Assembly: GCA_944345045.1 (NCBI GenBank)
Contig: CALVMI010000019.1
Coordinates: 1 to 15,838 of the forward strand
Direction of reading: 5' to 3'
Source of the DNA: an uncultured Bacilli bacterium
GTDB lineage: Bacteria; Bacillota_I; Bacilli_A; RF39; UBA660
DNA length: 15,838 bases
This document shows, one piece after another, positions 12,684-15,838 of the stretch (position 1 is its first letter; each line of letters begins with the position of its first letter). Position numbers and translations under genes: made by a program. The notes beneath the pieces are model-generated. The model was not told where the DNA came from, did not search any database, and was given only the letters and a program-made list of their open reading frames with translations.

Positions 12684-13376
12684 ATGAGAAAGAAAAGAAG
12701 TTTGATTACCGTAAAAAATATTACTAAGAATTATATTAGTAGACATCATAATATTTTAGTATTAGATAGCATTTCAGCAGAGTTTTTGGATGGAACTTTT
12801 TATTTAATTATTGGTCATAGTGGAAATGGAAAATCTACTTTGATAAATATTTTAGGATTAATTGATTCGAAGTTTGATGGAAATTATACTATATATGGAC
12901 AAGAAGTTTCTACTTTAGGTGATAAAGAGTTAGCAAAAATTCGTATGCAACATATTGGTTTTATTTTTCAGGATTTTTATTTAGATCCATATTTAAAAGC
13001 TATTGAAAATGTTCTTGTTCCTATGTATATTAATAAGGACATTTCAAAAGAAAGCAGAAAATCTAGGGCAATGGAACTTTTAGATAAAGTGGGACTTAAG
13101 GATCGTATTAATCATTTTCCTAGAGAGCTTTCTGGAGGAGAACAGCAGAGAGTTGCTATAGCAAGGGCTCTAGCAAATGATCCTGATATCATACTAGCCG
13201 ATGAACCTACAGGGAATTTGGACTCTACAAATGAAAAAATGGTTTTTGAACAATTAAAGAAACTTTCAAAAGAAGGAAAATGTGTTATCGTCGTTAGTCA
13301 TAGTGATTTGGCAAAAAAATATGCTGATGTTGTTTATGAACTAGATGACCATAAATTACGTGAGGTAAAAAAATGA
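12684..13376 (+). CDS. ABC transporter ATP-binding protein (MacB/LolD type)
   Basis: A 230-residue ATPase with every ABC landmark: Walker A GHSGNGKS (44-51), Q-loop IFQDF with Q96, signature LSGGE (149-153), Walker B ILADEPTGNLD with catalytic E174, and H-loop H206 in VVSHS. The LADEPTGNLD form and size are typical of the MacB/LolD/FtsE group that drives FtsX-like permeases, machines that move conformational change across the membrane rather than forming a simple channel. AAGGA lies 8 bases before the ATG. The stop overlaps the first permease start by 4 bases, so the operon is translationally coupled. The substrate is not evident; lipoprotein or peptide handling, or antimicrobial peptide defence, are family possibilities. 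Confidence 0.93.
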   Translation: MRKKRSLITVKNITKNYISRHHNILVLDSISAEFLDGTFYLIIGHSGNGKSTLINILGLIDSKFDGNYTIYGQEVSTLGDKELAKIRMQHIGFIFQDFYLDPYLKAIENVLVPMYINKDISKESRKSRAMELLDKVGLKDRINHFPRELSGGEQQRVAIARALANDPDIILADEPTGNLDSTNEKMVFEQLKKLSKEGKCVIVVSHSDLAKKYADVVYELDDHKLREVKK

Positions 13377-14620
13377 ATTTTGGAGAGTTTTTCAAAAATA
13401 CATTTATTGGTGTCTTTCGAGATAAAAGAAAACTTTTTTATGTTGTTGTCTTGCTGTTTTGTTCTTTAATTAGCTTTTTTATTTTAACTTTTAAAAAGAA
13501 TTTTGATATGTACGTAAATGAATCTATGACTAAAAATATTGGTTTTCGAACGCTTAGTGTATCTCCCAAACAAGATAAGGAAGATTTAGGATTAAGTGAA
13601 CTTATTTCTTTAGATCATGTAGTAGATGTATATACTTTTCGATATGGTTCAATGAGTGTTGATAGTAGTTTTAAAAATGAAAATATAGAAGGCACGATAG
13701 AATTATTATATGGCTCACCAGATATTCAACCAAATGTAATTATGGGAAGAGGTTTTGAAAGTGATGATACTAATGTAGCTATTTGTCCTAACTTTTTTTA
13801 TCCAGATTCTAGTGCTTATGAATTACAACTTGATAGTAAGTATGCAATTGATGGTAATACTTTGTTAAATAGCGAATTTGAAGCATATTATACTGAATCT
13901 GTATTTGATATTGACACAAATACTTTTAAAGAAGGTAAGAAATTTACTAAAAAATTTAAAGTGATTGGAATTTATGATAATACTTCAACAATGAACTTTA
14001 ATAATCAATGCTATATTATGTCAAATGATATTAAGCAAATGGTTTTTGAAGCTGGTTTAAATAATGTAGGTGGGCATTCATATCCATATTTTGATTTAGT
14101 TGTAGATAATGCAGATAATATTGAAGAAGTAACGTTAAAAATAAAAGATTTAGGGTTTAATAGAGCCTCTGTTAAAAACTATTTTGATTCTGATATGAAA
14201 AAAACTATTGAAATTTCTAGTATAATTGTTGTAATTATTCTTGTCTTTTTAACTATTATTATTTCAAATTCGTATATAAAAAAATTCGTAATTAATGATA
14301 GTTGGAAAATTGGTATGTTAAAAACTTTAGGTTATAATCAAAAGAAAGTTATGAAAAAATACTTTGGAGAGGTTTCTTTGCTTAATATATTTATTTATCT
14401 TTTCTCTTTTTTGATTTTTGGAATAATCTTCTTACTGCTTAAATTTACTATTTTGTCCTTTGTCCAATATATTGGTGTAGATATACAAGTTAATTTATTA
14501 CCAGTAATAGCGACTTTTATTATTATAGTAATAATTCCGCTGATAACTATGTTTTATAATATTTATAAATATAGTAAGCAAAATATAATTGATTTATTAA
14601 GGAAAAGTGATCAAAAATGA
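13373..14620 (+). CDS. FtsX-like ABC permease subunit 1
   Basis: A 415-residue membrane protein with the MacB/LolC layout: one N-terminal membrane helix (about 20-41), a large extracellular domain (about 42-278) and three C-terminal helices (about 281-302, 334-358 and 376-398). Between helices 2 and 3 lies WKIGMLKTLGYNQKKVMKKYF, the cytoplasmic coupling-helix motif of FtsX domains that docks on the ATPase. It should pair with the second permease to form a heterodimer on the ATPase dimer. The ATG overlaps the ATPase stop (ATGA) with GAGGT 6 bases upstream, inside the ATPase gene. The extracellular domain is not one I can assign to a substrate. Confidence 0.88.
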   Translation: MNFGEFFKNTFIGVFRDKRKLFYVVVLLFCSLISFFILTFKKNFDMYVNESMTKNIGFRTLSVSPKQDKEDLGLSELISLDHVVDVYTFRYGSMSVDSSFKNENIEGTIELLYGSPDIQPNVIMGRGFESDDTNVAICPNFFYPDSSAYELQLDSKYAIDGNTLLNSEFEAYYTESVFDIDTNTFKEGKKFTKKFKVIGIYDNTSTMNFNNQCYIMSNDIKQMVFEAGLNNVGGHSYPYFDLVVDNADNIEEVTLKIKDLGFNRASVKNYFDSDMKKTIEISSIIVVIILVFLTIIISNSYIKKFVINDSWKIGMLKTLGYNQKKVMKKYFGEVSLLNIFIYLFSFLIFGIIFLLLKFTILSFVQYIGVDIQVNLLPVIATFIIIVIIPLITMFYNIYKYSKQNIIDLLRKSDQK

Positions 14621-15726
14621 TATGGATAAAAGGCTTTTTTAGAAAAGCAACAACAAAAGTTTACTTCTTTGTTTTATGTTTTTTATTTATTGGAATTTAT
14701 TTATTAAACGCTTTTACGAATTATTATACGAATCTTTTAAATAATGTTTTTCGAGAAAGTACCGTATTATATGTTGTTGGACAAAATGATTATTATAATA
14801 CAATATCAAAATATAAAAGCATTGAAAGTATTGAAGAAGCCCTCATTTTTACGCCTAATTATGAATGTAAGACTTTGGCTAGGGAAGGACAAGTTATACA
14901 AGACGGAGCCACAAGCTCTATTATTTCGAACATTCCATCAGAAGATTTATTAAGATTAACTTGGGAAGAATTAGTTGCAATTCGAAAGGGAAATCAGATT
15001 TTTGTATTACCGAGTGATGAGTTGAAGGGAAATGAAATTCGTTTATCTTTTAATACACAGAGATATTATGATGTACCTTTGTCAACTCTCTATGACAAAC
15101 CACTGAATATTATATATAATTCTACAGAGTATAATTTTGTTATAAAAGAAATTGTACATTCGCGATTTCCAGAAATCCATATTTCTAGAGAAAAATTTAA
15201 TGAAATTAAGGAATACCGTAGTGTTTATGCTTATAAAATTCTTATGAATAGTTATTATGATGCTCAAAGTATTTTGAAAAAGTTAAATGAAAAAGAAGAA
15301 AACTCGGATTTTTCTGTTTCTTTAAATAGAGTAGAAACTCGAAATGGTAAGTATGATATGAATGGTTTAATTGAAATGACGGGTATTTTGCGAATGGTAA
15401 GTTTAGTGGCTACAATTGTGTTGATTTTAGTCTTTTGCGTAATAATTAAAAATATAATTAGTGAAGAAAAGGAACGTATGAGACTACAATATTCATTAGG
15501 TTATAATAAAAATCAAAGTAAAATAATTGCGTTTATAGAGTTATTCATATTACTGATTTTGGTGATACTTATGGCTTTACTTGTATCTGCCTTATTAATT
15601 ATGTGGATCAAAGATTCTCAAAATATATCATTAGAGTTATTTGATTTTAGCTTTTTGGCTCAAATAGTAGTGATATCTATAATTATTATTAGTACTTTTT
15701 TATTAAGCTTGAAAAGATATTTGTGA
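14617..15726 (+). CDS. FtsX-like ABC permease subunit 2
   Basis: A 369-residue partner permease with the same layout as its neighbour: one N-terminal membrane helix (about 13-33), an extracellular domain (about 34-250) and three C-terminal helices (about 257-279, 306-330 and 346-365). The segment ERMRLQYSLGYNKNQSKIIAF corresponds to the FtsX coupling helix; its R-x-x-L-Q-Y-S-L-G-Y departs from the more common G-I-L-K-A-L-G. The two permeases share little obvious sequence outside the membrane part, so the complex is a heterodimer, more like LolC/LolE than the MacB homodimer. The start overlaps the preceding stop by 4 bases (ATGA); the nearest AAGGA is about 13 bases upstream, so translation probably depends on coupling. 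It ends 42 bases before the next start, with no terminator between. Confidence 0.85.
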   Translation: MIWIKGFFRKATTKVYFFVLCFLFIGIYLLNAFTNYYTNLLNNVFRESTVLYVVGQNDYYNTISKYKSIESIEEALIFTPNYECKTLAREGQVIQDGATSSIISNIPSEDLLRLTWEELVAIRKGNQIFVLPSDELKGNEIRLSFNTQRYYDVPLSTLYDKPLNIIYNSTEYNFVIKEIVHSRFPEIHISREKFNEIKEYRSVYAYKILMNSYYDAQSILKKLNEKEENSDFSVSLNRVETRNGKYDMNGLIEMTGILRMVSLVATIVLILVFCVIIKNIISEEKERMRLQYSLGYNKNQSKIIAFIELFILLILVILMALLVSALLIMWIKDSQNISLELFDFSFLAQIVVISIIIISTFLLSLKRYL

Positions 15727-15768
15727 TATTTTTTGATGCAATTATATTGAAAATTAATAGAGGGAAAA

Positions 15769-15838
15769 ATGAAAGAAAAGAAAAAAGTGTATTTGAGAGA
15801 TAAAAGGAAGGTTATATCTCTTATTAACGTATATAAGT
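15769..15838 (+). CDS. Start of a further gene, cut by the window edge; possibly a second ABC ATPase
   Basis: The ATG at 15769 follows GAGGG at a 4-base gap and opens a frame to the right edge. The 23 visible residues begin MKEKKKVYLRDKRK and continue VISLINVYK. The last part resembles the first strand of an ABC ATPase (compare ITVKNITKNY in the upstream ATPase), but this is too little to assign a family. No terminator separates it from the permease, so it is probably the next gene of the same operon. Confidence 0.5.
   Translation, partial: MKEKKKVYLRDKRKVISLINVYK

Noticed and set aside
14744..14953. Short plus-strand open frame inside permease subunit 2
   Set aside because: It lies entirely inside the permease gene in another frame, and its product has no recognisable features.
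12684..15726. BceAB-type bacitracin detoxification transporter
   Set aside because: Bce systems use one ten-helix permease and neighbouring two-component genes; here there are two four-helix permeases and no sensor kinase in view.

Overview
The window looks like a chromosomal segment of a low-GC Bacillota, probably one of the AT-rich gut Bacilli/Erysipelotrichia-like lineages. The reasons are the strong A+T bias, Gram-positive style AGGAGG ribosome binding sites, Bacillus-like gene order (truA, rplM, rpsI, then a CwlD-type amidase) and normal use of TGA as a stop with TGG as Trp. The taxon is inferred from content, not from a search.

Layout. Positions 1-131 hold the end of an upstream gene, closed by a terminator. 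Positions 192-1820 encode an exported protein with a formylglycine-generating-enzyme/C-type-lectin-like fold. Its signal-peptide codons contain a run of nine G that would act as an on/off switch if it slips. Positions 1873-3594 are the housekeeping block truA, rplM and rpsI, with a strong promoter and a probable L13 autoregulatory leader before rplM.

Positions 3671-11704 carry an unusual density of envelope functions. There are three Amidase_3 N-acetylmuramoyl-L-alanine amidases: one secreted and CwlD-like, one membrane-anchored, and one with four LysM repeats and no signal peptide. There is also a SleB/CwlJ-type hydrolase, a membrane-anchored HtrA protease, a zinc-dependent phospholipase C-like protein and an Mbeg1-like alpha/beta hydrolase. 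An Abi_2 (AbiD/AbiF) HEPN protein, a family linked to phage defence, overlaps the htrA start codon by one base.

Positions 11787-11860 are a tRNA-Trp (anticodon CCA) with its own promoter and terminator. Directly behind it sits a class III Fic AMP-transferase gene. That gene is bracketed by two imperfect 45-base direct repeats, the first covering the tRNA terminator and the second acting as the fic terminator. This is the arrangement expected of a very small insertion at a tRNA 3' end.

From 12613 to the right edge runs an ABC transporter operon: a promoter, a MacB/LolD-type ATPase and two different four-TM FtsX-like permeases joined by 4-base overlaps, then the start of another gene. The strongest candidates for new biology are the G9 switch in the surface protein and the repeat-flanked fic cassette. 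No CRISPR array, transposase, integrase or reverse transcriptase is visible. No gene-free stretch exceeds 300 bases; the longest (12475-12683) holds the fic terminator, an inverted repeat and the ABC promoter.
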